Part shown: positions 56,461 through 64,000 of the stretch, in pieces
How positions within the stretch are numbered: the first letter of the stretch is position 1
Layout of the letters: each line of letters opens with the position of its first letter
Assembly (NCBI GenBank): GCA_029780115.1
Contig: JAKOZG010000033.1
Span: 62,001-126,000 of the forward strand
Source of the DNA: Thermotogota bacterium
Lineage (GTDB): Bacteria; Thermotogota; Thermotogae; Petrotogales; Petrotogaceae
DNA: 64,000 nt
Direction of reading: 5' to 3'
The notes under the pieces: generated by a model
Told to the model about the DNA's origin: nothing
The model's input: only the letters and a program-made list of their open reading frames with translations
Databases searched by the model: none
Position numbers and translations under genes: made by a program

Positions 56461-58230
56461 TTGAGTAACATAAAATACGCGATTGTTTACTTAAATTTAG
56501 ATCCAGACTATGCAAAATTAAATAATTTACCAGTAAAATTGCCGTTATTAGTAGAGGATTTTCAAGAAGCAAGGGTTACAAACAAAATTACTTTAGATCA
56601 AATTATAAGAGGTTTAGAAGCAGAAGTAGAAGTAAACAAAAACAATAAATATTATATATCTTACCTTGTTTATTACTATTATGAGGCATTTAAGAAGTAT
56701 TTGCACGACGAAAATTTTGAAATGGCTAAAACATATTTAGATAAATCAAAAAATGTATATCCAGACTACAGACAATACTTTTATACCGCTTTATATTTTA
56801 AAAAACTGGGAAATTATGAAATGGCAGAATTGAATTTAAAACAGTGTTTAAAAGAAAAACCTAATTTTGCCTATGGTTATTTTGAATTAGGAAATTTAAT
56901 GTTTGAAAGAAAAATTTATGACGAAGCTATTGAATATTATTCAAAATCCGTAGAAATCGAAAAAAAATTCACGTTGGGGTATTTAAAAATAGCTGATGTT
57001 CTTATTGAAAACGGAAGATGTGAAGAAGCTATAACCTTCTTACAAAAATGTTTGGAAATAGATAAGAATTTTATTCCTGCTTATGAAAGGCTTGGGGTTG
57101 TTTTTAACATTTTACAAAGGTACAAAGACGCTAATTATATCCATCAAAAAGCTTTAGAAATAGATGATAATAACTTTCAAATATATTACAATAACGCTCA
57201 TTCATTGGCAAGACTTGCAAGACATCATGAAGCAATCGAATCCTTAGAAAAGGCGTTAAAAATACAAGAAGCTGATTATGTACTGCATGAGCTATGTTTA
57301 GAATATAAAAATATTGGAAGATATCTAGAAGCTATAGAAGTCGAAGAAAGAGCTCTAGAAATTGCACAAAAAGAAAATATAAATCTTATAAGAATAACAC
57401 TTTTAAAACTTGCTTTAATTGTTGAGGATGAAGAAAGATTTAATAAATATTTTAACTCTTTAAAAGGTACTGAATTTTATCAAGCGGCTTTACATTTAAA
57501 AATACTTTTTGATTTATCCCAAGGTAAAATAGATGAAGTAAAAGAACTATTGCAAAACGATGAAATCTTAGGATTTGGCATGCTGTTTGAGAGATTAGAT
57601 AATTTAGATTATTACCTTGATAAGTTAGAAGCAATCATGGATCAGAATATTGCAGATTCAATAATAGACAGTATCAACGAATACGGCATGATAGATCCAT
57701 TTTTATTATCAGATAATTTAGAAGCTAGAGGAATAAAATCCGAGTATTTAAAATGGCTAAAAGACTTATCTAATGCACCTAAAGAATCTCCAAAAGGTTT
57801 AGAAATAGTGATTAATGGTTTGTTGCTGTCAGGTTTTAATTACGGCCTTTCAGAAAGAGTTGCTGTAGCTTTGTCCAGATATCTTTGGAAAGATGGCAAT
57901 GGACTTGCTTTTGGTAGGTTACTTTTAAGGTTTTATCAAGATAGAGTGTTTGGTGACAATGCACCAGTAGAAGTTTTTATAGAAGAAAACATAGAAGAAA
58001 TAAAGGATATGTCCTTTCACTTTGCTAGGATATTTGCAAAATATGACGACTATTTAATGGATTTTGATTCTCTAGTTGAATTTGAGATGAAAGATTTTAT
58101 CGATGCTTTAAAGGTGTTTTTATCTGCTGTAAGAATTGAAGTTAGCAAAGATGAGCTAGTTTCAGAAATATTTAAAGATGAAGATATAAGAAAGTTATTG
58201 GTTTTTATTAATGCTCTTAACAGATTGTGA
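56461..58230 (+). CDS. Tetratricopeptide-repeat protein
   Basis: 589 residues without signal peptide. About residues 95-300 hold tandem TPRs, such as AYGYFELGNLMFERKIYDEA, LGYLKIADVLIENGRCEEA and AYERLGVVFNILQRYKDANY. The C-terminal half is helical and acidic without clear repeats. I start at TTG 56461 because AAAGAGGTG lies 6 bases before it. The next gene begins 11 bases after its stop, so this protein and the exported propeller protein may work together; TPRs usually mediate protein contacts. Confidence 0.88.
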   Translation: MSNIKYAIVYLNLDPDYAKLNNLPVKLPLLVEDFQEARVTNKITLDQIIRGLEAEVEVNKNNKYYISYLVYYYYEAFKKYLHDENFEMAKTYLDKSKNVYPDYRQYFYTALYFKKLGNYEMAELNLKQCLKEKPNFAYGYFELGNLMFERKIYDEAIEYYSKSVEIEKKFTLGYLKIADVLIENGRCEEAITFLQKCLEIDKNFIPAYERLGVVFNILQRYKDANYIHQKALEIDDNNFQIYYNNAHSLARLARHHEAIESLEKALKIQEADYVLHELCLEYKNIGRYLEAIEVEERALEIAQKENINLIRITLLKLALIVEDEERFNKYFNSLKGTEFYQAALHLKILFDLSQGKIDEVKELLQNDEILGFGMLFERLDNLDYYLDKLEAIMDQNIADSIIDSINEYGMIDPFLLSDNLEARGIKSEYLKWLKDLSNAPKESPKGLEIVINGLLLSGFNYGLSERVAVALSRYLWKDGNGLAFGRLLLRFYQDRVFGDNAPVEVFIEENIEEIKDMSFHFARIFAKYDDYLMDFDSLVEFEMKDFIDALKVFLSAVRIEVSKDELVSEIFKDEDIRKLLVFINALNRL

Positions 58231-58240
58231 GGTGCTCAAT

Positions 58241-61126
58241 GTGTTGAAGAAGGCAGGAAGAGCCTTACTTTTTTCTTTTTTCTTTTTGTTACCTTCAATT
58301 TTAGTTGGTTCAGCTATTTTACTTATATCACCACCTGATAGTGCCACGGATGTTGATATAAGGATATCTTTTAGGTGGCAAAATTCAGAAGAAATTAAGG
58401 ACATAGAAATGAGTTACAGTATTTTTATCTCTGAAGATGAGATTGTCGACGAGAGCGATTTAAAGTTAACTAATATATTTTCGAACTTCTATACGGGCGA
58501 TGTTCTTAAACCCGAAACTACGTATTATTGGAAAGTTGAAGGTGTTGACAAAGAAGGTAATGTTTACGAAAGTGAAATAGCAAAATTCACCACAAGAAAA
58601 CTAAGGCCAGGGGATGCGTATATCATCTTTTTTGAGGACTACCTAAAAATTCTACCACTCGGTAAAAAATTAGTTGGTGTCACAAAAGATAGGATAATAT
58701 TGATAACTAATTCCAAAGATCAAATTAAAATAATTAATGGTGCTAAAGAGATAAAAGAAGTTCTTTCAGCCGGAAGTTTCTTATTAGTTATGAATGAAAG
58801 TGGCACATATATTTATGACGATGAATTAAATAATCCGCTTTATCAAATTAACGATAAGATAAAAGGAATAGCCGCAAACAACGTTTTTTATAGTAACAAC
58901 AAAATTTACATATTTGATTTTAATGAATCTATTGTCATACAAAATGAATTAGAAATAGACGATATCAAAAAAGCTATAGTAATTGATGAATTTCTTTATG
59001 TCTTAACCCAGAAGCAGTTACATAAAATTAATAATAACCTTGAAACAATAAAAATTTATACATTCCAAGATTCAACCTATGATTTTGATTACATATTTCT
59101 AAACGAAGAAAGAAGGTTGGCTGTTCTAACAAATAAAGGAATAGTTTTATTAAACAACGAACTACAAAATATCTCAGAAACAAACTTCCAAATTGAGACA
59201 AAAAATTATGAAAGAAAACTTTTTTCTTATTATGACAAACTTGCTTTACTATCCGGCAACAAAAACCTAAATTTCTATGATTTCGATTTGAATTTACTTA
59301 AAACACATAATTACACAGAGAGTTTTAATTATTTCTTACCCTCCAATAAAAAAGAGTTTATAATGGTGGGAGACAGTATCAAATCATACACTTTTGATGA
59401 TAACAAATTAAAATGGAGTTATTCAACTATAAACAAATTTGAAATTATTTCACCACCAGTGCTTTATGACGGTGGTTTAATAATCGGCTTAAAAGATTTC
59501 TTGACAAGATTTTTAGTCTTTTATGATGATTTTGATGAAGAATATTATTTTAATAGATATGCAAGAGAAGAATTTAAAATATTAAAAGAAGTTTCTGAAG
59601 AAATTGACAAAGAAAAAGAGGAAGAAGAAAAAGCTGAGATGCCTATTGAGATACCTAAGTTAGAAGAGACAATTGAACCGTCTTCACCGACCAAAGGTAT
59701 TGACCTCTCTCAACTTTTGGAGGAAATTAAGCAACCACCTATACCTGAAACTGAAATTATAAGCATTGAAGAATTAATTGAAGAAGAGGAAGAACAGATA
59801 GAAGAGATCATAAAACCAACACCTGCTGAAACTGAAATAGAAGAGGAAATAGAAATAACGGAGCCTAGTGAAATGGAAGAAACAACTCCACCACCCGCAC
59901 CATCAGTTACTATTGAGGAACCAACTCCATCTGTTGATAAACCCAAAGAAGAAATTCCTAAAACAACTGATAAAGGCTTAAAAGAACTCATTCAAGCATT
60001 AATTGTTCCTGAAAAGATTAAAGAAGAACCTAAAGAAATTAAGAAAGAAGAAACAGAAATTATAAAAATATTTGAAAAGCCTTACAATGAATATATTTAT
60101 GGAAGCATTTTTGAAGATGATAACTTTTATCTCTATGGTTATGAGGATAAAGAAGTTTGGGATGCAAAGGTTTGGAAAATAGATACATATGGAGAAATAG
60201 TTTGGGAAACTGCTTTACATGGAGATAAAACAGATTTCTTCAGAGATGCTATTGTAACAACTGAGGAAACCGAGTCTAAGACCAATAAAAATATAATAGC
60301 TGTGGGAGATACTTTAACCTACGGTTTAAACGGCAATGTTTATATTGCTTCTATAAGTGATGATGGAACGGTTAATTATAAGTTTGATTATGGTGATATA
60401 GGTAGAGATAGTGGAGTAAAGATTCTTAAAATTGATGATGAAAGTTACGCAGTGGCTGGGAACCTATTCATCAACAAAAGACTAACTGATATATTTGTAT
60501 CAAAATATCTTAATGACGGCACAAGAATATGGACTAAAAATTTTGGTGGAAATGATGTAGAGATAGCAGTAGATATAAAAAATACTCAGGATCAAGGTTT
60601 CATGGTATTTGGTGCAACAAGATCTTTTGGAGCAGGTGGGTTTGATGTTTATGCATTGAAAGTAGACTTTTACGGAAATATGAAATGGTCTAATGTATTT
60701 GGAGATAACTATGATAATGTCCCAATAGGTGTTGTACAAGAAAGCTCAAAATATTACGTTGTATATGAGACAACTTCTAATCCTCTTAAATTTGGATTTT
60801 TAGAAGTAGATGAGTTGAATGGTTTTGGTGATTCTTTTGAATATACTGTTGAGGGGATGGAGAAGTTATTAGGTGTCACCAAGATAGACGATAAATATTT
60901 AGCTTATGGGTACCGTCTTCAAAACAACAAAAAAGTAGGGATAATTTATGAGATCAGCCAAAGATATCGGACCTTTAAAGAAATTAAAAACTATGAATTT
61001 GAGACCGATTTTGAAATAAGAAGTGTAATACATCCAGAAAATTCTGATTATATTTACATATTCGGTAATACAATCAATGACGAGAAACAAAATATTATGA
61101 TGATTAAAGAAGAAAAAAACAATTAG
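58241..61126 (+). CDS. Large secreted protein: fibronectin-like domain, two propeller-like regions, acidic proline-rich linker
   Basis: 961 residues. Signal peptide at 1-25 (LKKAGRALLFSFFFLLPSILV). Residues about 28-115 resemble a fibronectin type III / Ig-like fold (LISPPDSATDVDIRISFRWQ, LKPETTYYWKVEGVDKEGN). About 120-430 have repeating short beta strands. About 440-620 are Glu/Pro/Thr-rich low complexity with coiled Glu-Lys runs. From 620 on, repeats such as DIFVSKYLNDGTRIWTKNFG and DVYALKVDFYGNMKWSNVFG suggest a propeller. I start at GTG 58241, which has GAGGTG before it. It is probably an envelope or surface-layer protein; the function is unknown. Confidence 0.85.
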   Translation: MLKKAGRALLFSFFFLLPSILVGSAILLISPPDSATDVDIRISFRWQNSEEIKDIEMSYSIFISEDEIVDESDLKLTNIFSNFYTGDVLKPETTYYWKVEGVDKEGNVYESEIAKFTTRKLRPGDAYIIFFEDYLKILPLGKKLVGVTKDRIILITNSKDQIKIINGAKEIKEVLSAGSFLLVMNESGTYIYDDELNNPLYQINDKIKGIAANNVFYSNNKIYIFDFNESIVIQNELEIDDIKKAIVIDEFLYVLTQKQLHKINNNLETIKIYTFQDSTYDFDYIFLNEERRLAVLTNKGIVLLNNELQNISETNFQIETKNYERKLFSYYDKLALLSGNKNLNFYDFDLNLLKTHNYTESFNYFLPSNKKEFIMVGDSIKSYTFDDNKLKWSYSTINKFEIISPPVLYDGGLIIGLKDFLTRFLVFYDDFDEEYYFNRYAREEFKILKEVSEEIDKEKEEEEKAEMPIEIPKLEETIEPSSPTKGIDLSQLLEEIKQPPIPETEIISIEELIEEEEEQIEEIIKPTPAETEIEEEIEITEPSEMEETTPPPAPSVTIEEPTPSVDKPKEEIPKTTDKGLKELIQALIVPEKIKEEPKEIKKEETEIIKIFEKPYNEYIYGSIFEDDNFYLYGYEDKEVWDAKVWKIDTYGEIVWETALHGDKTDFFRDAIVTTEETESKTNKNIIAVGDTLTYGLNGNVYIASISDDGTVNYKFDYGDIGRDSGVKILKIDDESYAVAGNLFINKRLTDIFVSKYLNDGTRIWTKNFGGNDVEIAVDIKNTQDQGFMVFGATRSFGAGGFDVYALKVDFYGNMKWSNVFGDNYDNVPIGVVQESSKYYVVYETTSNPLKFGFLEVDELNGFGDSFEYTVEGMEKLLGVTKIDDKYLAYGYRLQNNKKVGIIYEISQRYRTFKEIKNYEFETDFEIRSVIHPENSDYIYIFGNTINDEKQNIMMIKEEKNN

Positions 61127-61226
61127 GAAATTTTAGTTGCTTTAGTATCTTCAATAAATCTAAAACAATTTGAAGTTTTGGGAGGAACTTACTTTCCAAC
61201 GAATATCTCGGGGTTAATAAATAGGA

Positions 61227-61260
61227 AGGACGCCCTAACTAATTGGGCGTCCTACAATTT
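61227..61260 (+). terminator. Terminator after the large secreted protein gene
   Basis: AGGACGCCC (61227-61235) and GGGCGTCCT (61245-61253) with a 9-base loop, then ACAATTTT. The T-run is modest. Confidence 0.8.
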
Positions 61261-61283
61261 TCAACGGGGCCCGGTTCGAAAAT

Positions 61284-61351
61284 AAAATTTGAATTTAAAG
61301 CGGGTCTAGGGCGGAGCCTTTCTACCCTCTTTTTGGTAGGCTACCAAAATT
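61284..61351 (+). repeat. Copy of the dispersed hairpin repeat, opposite orientation
   Basis: The plus strand reads ATTTGAATTTAAAG, then CGGGTCTAGGGCGGAGCC, then a CTCTTTTTGGTAGG block. It is the reverse complement of the arrangement in the trp operon. The neighbouring genes are also on the plus strand, so relative to transcription the orientation is the same. Confidence 0.85.
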
Positions 61352-61394
61352 TAATAAAATTTTTTAAAATTCTTAAATTTAAGGAGAAATCTCT

Positions 61395-62546
61395 ATGACC
61401 CTATGTTCAGTTTATGGAAAATGCGGAGGTTGTAACAAGTTAAACATCGATTACGAAGAACAATTAAAAATAAAGGAACAATACGTTTTTAAACTATTAG
61501 AAGAATATCAAATAAATCCTCACAACTATCATGGAGTAATTCCTTCACCAGATATATATGGTTATAGAAATAAAATGGAATATTCCTTTGGGAATGAATA
61601 CAAAGATGGTCCACTAGTACTAGGTCTCAGAGCTAGAAAGAAAAAATATGACGTCTTTTACACAAACGATTGTAAGCTAGTAGGCGAAGACTTTAATAAA
61701 ATAGTTTCTGAAACATGTGAATACTTTAGAAGAAAAAACACCCCATTTAGGAACTACAAAAATCATACAGGTTTTTTGAGGAATTTGAGTGTAAGAAAAG
61801 GATTATACACTAACGAAATCCTTTTAAATCTAGTCACCTCGTTTGAAGAATCTTATGATGAAGAAGTAGAGGGGTGGGTAGAACTTATTTTAGAGGTACC
61901 ACTAGAAGGAAAAATAGTTTCCATAATTCAAAGTAAAACAGAATCAAAAGCCAATGTTGTAAAAGCTGATGAAATGGAGGTTCTATACGGTAGAACTTAT
62001 TTCTTTGAAAAAATATTAGGACTCATTTTTAAAGTAGGACCTTTTTCATTTTTTCAGACAAACACAAAAGGCGCAGAAGTCCTATATCAGACTGCATTAT
62101 CTTATGCAGACAATTCTGATTTAGTTTATGACTTTTATTCGGGTACAGGCACAATTTCTTTGTTACTTTCAAAAAAGGCTAAACTAGTTTATGGGATAGA
62201 GATTTTAGAGGAAGCTGTAAAAGCAGCACGAGCAAATGCTGAGCTAAATGGTATTAAAAATGTCCAGTTTATCAACGAAGACGTAAAGGATTTTATCAGA
62301 AAAAGAGAGTCTTTCGAAAAACCTGACTATATAGTAGTTGACCCTCCTAGATCTGGCCTTCATCCTAATTTAATAAGATTTATTAAAGAAAAAAAGTTTG
62401 AAAAAATTATTTATATTTCCTGTAACCCAAATACTTTAATCCCAAATATGAAAGAATTAACAGAAATTTATACATTATCGGATTTTCATTTAGTTGATAT
62501 GTTTCCTCATACAGATCACATAGAAGCTGTAGCATTTCTTAACTAG
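61395..62546 (+). CDS. 23S rRNA/tRNA m5U methyltransferase (RlmD/TrmA type)
   Basis: 383 residues. The N-terminal Fe-S cluster ligands are Cys4, Cys10 and Cys13 in CSVYGKCGGC plus a later Cys in TNDCKLVG. The SAM fold shows FFQTNTKGAEVLY, YDFYSGTGTISLLLS and VVDPPRSGLHPNLI; the catalytic Cys is in YISCNPNTL. There is no N-terminal TRAM domain, so it is shorter than E. coli RlmD. The position it modifies (U1939, U747 or tRNA U54) cannot be set from sequence alone. It is probably monocistronic, with an SD AAGGAGAAA. Confidence 0.93.
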   Translation: MTLCSVYGKCGGCNKLNIDYEEQLKIKEQYVFKLLEEYQINPHNYHGVIPSPDIYGYRNKMEYSFGNEYKDGPLVLGLRARKKKYDVFYTNDCKLVGEDFNKIVSETCEYFRRKNTPFRNYKNHTGFLRNLSVRKGLYTNEILLNLVTSFEESYDEEVEGWVELILEVPLEGKIVSIIQSKTESKANVVKADEMEVLYGRTYFFEKILGLIFKVGPFSFFQTNTKGAEVLYQTALSYADNSDLVYDFYSGTGTISLLLSKKAKLVYGIEILEEAVKAARANAELNGIKNVQFINEDVKDFIRKRESFEKPDYIVVDPPRSGLHPNLIRFIKEKKFEKIIYISCNPNTLIPNMKELTEIYTLSDFHLVDMFPHTDHIEAVAFLN

Positions 62547-62641
62547 AAATTACTATTTAATAAACTCTTTGTTTCAAGAACTTAAGGAAAGTTAAATATA
62601 AAGTGACTTTTAAAAAAATAAATTAAACGCTATCAAAAATA

Positions 62642-62670
62642 TTGACTTTAGTTTAAAATTATGGTAAAAT
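62642..62670 (+). promoter_or_regulatory. Promoter of the envelope protein gene
   Basis: TTGACT (62642-62647), 17 bases, TAAAAT (62665-62670). Confidence 0.8.
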
Positions 62671-62750
62671 TCTTTTGTTTGAAAGATGTTTTTTGTTATT
62701 TTGAATACGGAAAATGGTGTGAAAATAAAAGAGGAGAAGGAGTGGGATAT

Positions 62751-63422
62751 ATGGGAAAAAAGGGTATTGTGTTTATCAGTATTTTGTTAGTGTTATCTTT
62801 CACAATTTTTGCTGCAAATTTTGAAGTAGGTGGTGGGATAACTTACAATGGTTTTAGTAATGAAACGGTAGAGAAATATGACCACGAAGTGGAAAAAGAG
62901 TTTTCCCCTATTACACTTTTCGGGATTAACATCAACGGTACTTATTGGTTCAATCAGAAAATGGGTGTGGAAGTTGACTTTGATTTTTCAAGAGGCACTG
63001 TGTATAAATATTCAAAAAAATGCCCAGATAGTCCCGGATCAAGTTTAACAGAAGTCTGTCAATACTTTGGACCATCTGCAAATTTTAAGTATAATCTATT
63101 GAGTAGCCCAGCTGTTGTTAATTTAAAAGCAGGCGGAGGATATTATTTTTATTCAGATACTTTGAAATTAAAACTGCCTACCAGTGAAACTTCGTCAAAG
63201 TTAACAGGTCACGGACTCGCTATTTCTGCTGGAGCAGAGGTTATTAAACCAATTCCTGAGATCTTTTCGATGAGAATTGATAACTTGAAATTGAAAGCTG
63301 ATGTTGGATATACCGTATTTTCTAGAATAGGTGGCCTAAAAGTCGATGAAACGCCTTGGGAAGATACTTACCTTACTATGAACGGCTTAAAACTAGGTTT
63401 GGGAGTTATATATAATTTCTAA
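62751..63422 (+). CDS. Secreted beta-barrel-like envelope protein
   Basis: 223 residues from ATG 62751, which has GAGAAGGAG upstream; a longer frame from 62661 begins inside the promoter. Signal peptide at 1-21 (KKGIVFISILLVLSFTIFAA). The remainder is alternating amphipathic beta strands (FEVGGGITYNGF, GVEVDFDFSRG, VVNLKAGGGYYFY, LKADVGYTVFS) and ends LKLGLGVIYNF. A terminal Phe with aromatic girdles is typical of outer-membrane barrels. It is probably a toga/outer-sheath protein; the exact role is unknown. Confidence 0.85.
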   Translation: MGKKGIVFISILLVLSFTIFAANFEVGGGITYNGFSNETVEKYDHEVEKEFSPITLFGININGTYWFNQKMGVEVDFDFSRGTVYKYSKKCPDSPGSSLTEVCQYFGPSANFKYNLLSSPAVVNLKAGGGYYFYSDTLKLKLPTSETSSKLTGHGLAISAGAEVIKPIPEIFSMRIDNLKLKADVGYTVFSRIGGLKVDETPWEDTYLTMNGLKLGLGVIYNF

Positions 63423-63497
63423 AAACTAATGGGTATAACAAGATAAACCCCTCTTCTTCTTGTCATACATTAGTTGTTTCGTAGGATTGATTTTTTG

Positions 63498-63537
63498 CCC
63501 CCAAAGATACTATTCTTTGGGGGTTGTTTGTTTTTTA
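63498..63537 (+). terminator. Terminator after the envelope protein gene
   Basis: CCCCCAAAGA (63498-63507), 6-base loop, TCTTTGGGGG (63514-63523), then TTGTTTGTTTTTT. Confidence 0.94.
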
Positions 63538-63627
63538 TTTCCATTGTTATATAAACTTTATTGACTTTTAAATCTATTTAAAATTCTATTTAACTTGGTA
63601 TAACATTAGGTTTTAAAGATATTTTTA

Positions 63628-63636
63628 TGATATAAT
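63628..63636 (+). promoter_or_regulatory. Extended -10 box upstream of the NCS1 permease gene
   Basis: TGATATAAT, 61 bases before the TTG start. No strong -35 box is seen. Confidence 0.6.
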
Positions 63637-63697
63637 TCCTCAAATTATGTATTTTTTAACTTAAAAAACTTAAAACTTCTTCCAGGAGGCGAGGGTA

Positions 63698-64000
63698 TTG
63701 GAAAAATATGCACTGGATCGTATCCCAGATTCAGAACGAAAGTCGTGGTGGAGCATTGCTCTAATTTGGGCTGGCTCTATTATTAGTGTTTCTGCTTTGA
63801 TGGTTGGTGGAGTTATTGTTCAAGGCATGCCTTTAGTACAAGGCATAATAGCCGGGGCTATTGGTTACACTATAGTGCTGGTTTTGATGATTTTTCAAGG
63901 CATGATGGGGGCAGACTTCGGTGTTCCTACAGTTATAACTGCTTCTTCTGCGTTTGGTTCACAAGGCGCAAAATACGTAATTTCAGCGATTCTTGCTATC
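63698..64000 (+). CDS. NCS1-family cytosine/purine permease (5' part only)
   Basis: 101 codons are visible; the gene leaves the window at the right edge. The TTG start follows AGGAGG. The N-terminus LDRIPDSERKSWWSIALIWA and the segments VSALMVGGVIVQGMPLVQG and GADFGVPTVITASSAFGSQG match nucleobase:cation symporters of the CodB type. Two to three membrane segments lie in the visible part. The substrate (cytosine, purine or related) is unresolved. Confidence 0.85.
   Translation, partial: MEKYALDRIPDSERKSWWSIALIWAGSIISVSALMVGGVIVQGMPLVQGIIAGAIGYTIVLVLMIFQGMMGADFGVPTVITASSAFGSQGAKYVISAILAI

Noticed and set aside
59710-59991. Minus-strand Ser/Ile-rich ORF inside the secreted protein gene
   Set aside because: It is the shadow of the acidic Glu/Pro-rich linker; composition artefact.
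61270-61285. tRNA T-loop-like GGTTCGAAA
   Set aside because: No acceptor or anticodon arms can be built around it; the segment adjoins a copy of the dispersed repeat.

Overview
The window is AT-rich DNA from what is probably a Petrotoga-like member of the Thermotogota: an anaerobic, thermophilic sugar fermenter. This is inferred from the gene families: several MalE-type sugar importers, GH42/GH53/GH18/GH3 glycosidases, an Mrp/NifX cluster, and a FlgM-FlgN-FlgK-FlgL-FliW-CsrA flagellar set. TTG and GTG starts are common and are supported by strong Shine-Dalgarno (SD) sequences. The species was not verified.

Bases 1-8520 hold the start of a sugar-binding protein gene and a complete trp operon on the minus strand, in the order trpL leader, trpE, trpG, trpD, trpC, trpF, trpB, trpA. 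A consensus promoter (TTGACA-17-TATAAT) precedes a 28-residue leader peptide with three consecutive Trp codons. This is followed by a textbook 1:2 / 2:3 / 3:4 attenuator and a second terminator-like hairpin. The TrpG subunit lacks its catalytic cysteine. The trpD-trpC spacer contains four tandem 82-bp units of a repeat family that recurs elsewhere in the window.

Bases 8680-11210 (plus strand) carry mscL, a class I amidotransferase and pepT.

Bases 11380-24680 (minus strand) are a carbohydrate region. It contains one full importer (binding protein and two permeases), a secreted alpha/beta hydrolase, a GH42 beta-galactosidase, a second binding protein, a GH53 endo-galactanase, galK, galT and a LacI-type regulator. 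The same 18-bp operator lies at the GH53 promoter and at the lacI promoter. Together these describe degradation of beta-1,4-galactan and entry of galactose into the Leloir pathway.

Bases 24885-28370 (plus strand) form a compact metal/Fe-S cluster: a DUF5320 protein, two ferredoxin-containing Mrp ATPases, two NifX-like proteins and a PadR regulator. A perfect palindrome overlaps its promoter. Bases 28410-36290 (minus strand) are mostly housekeeping: thrS, prfA, degV, a chemoreceptor, a PflX-type radical SAM protein and an acetyltransferase.

Bases 36370-43860 (minus strand) are a chitin / N-acetylglucosamine locus: ROK regulator, GH3 hexosaminidase, binding protein, two permeases and a GH18 chitinase. 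One permease carries an unusual extra domain of about 150 residues that looks like a carbohydrate-binding jelly roll.

Bases 43980-49440 hold cheW and a flagellar hook-junction and regulatory operon. Bases 49780-64000 hold a 1-Cys peroxiredoxin, mgtE, an M24 peptidase, a cyclodeaminase-like protein, tgt, a small unknown, a VanZ-like protein, a TPR protein followed by a large secreted fibronectin/propeller protein, an RNA m5U methyltransferase, a beta-barrel-like envelope protein and the start of an NCS1 permease. I saw no rRNA, tRNA, CRISPR array or insertion sequence.
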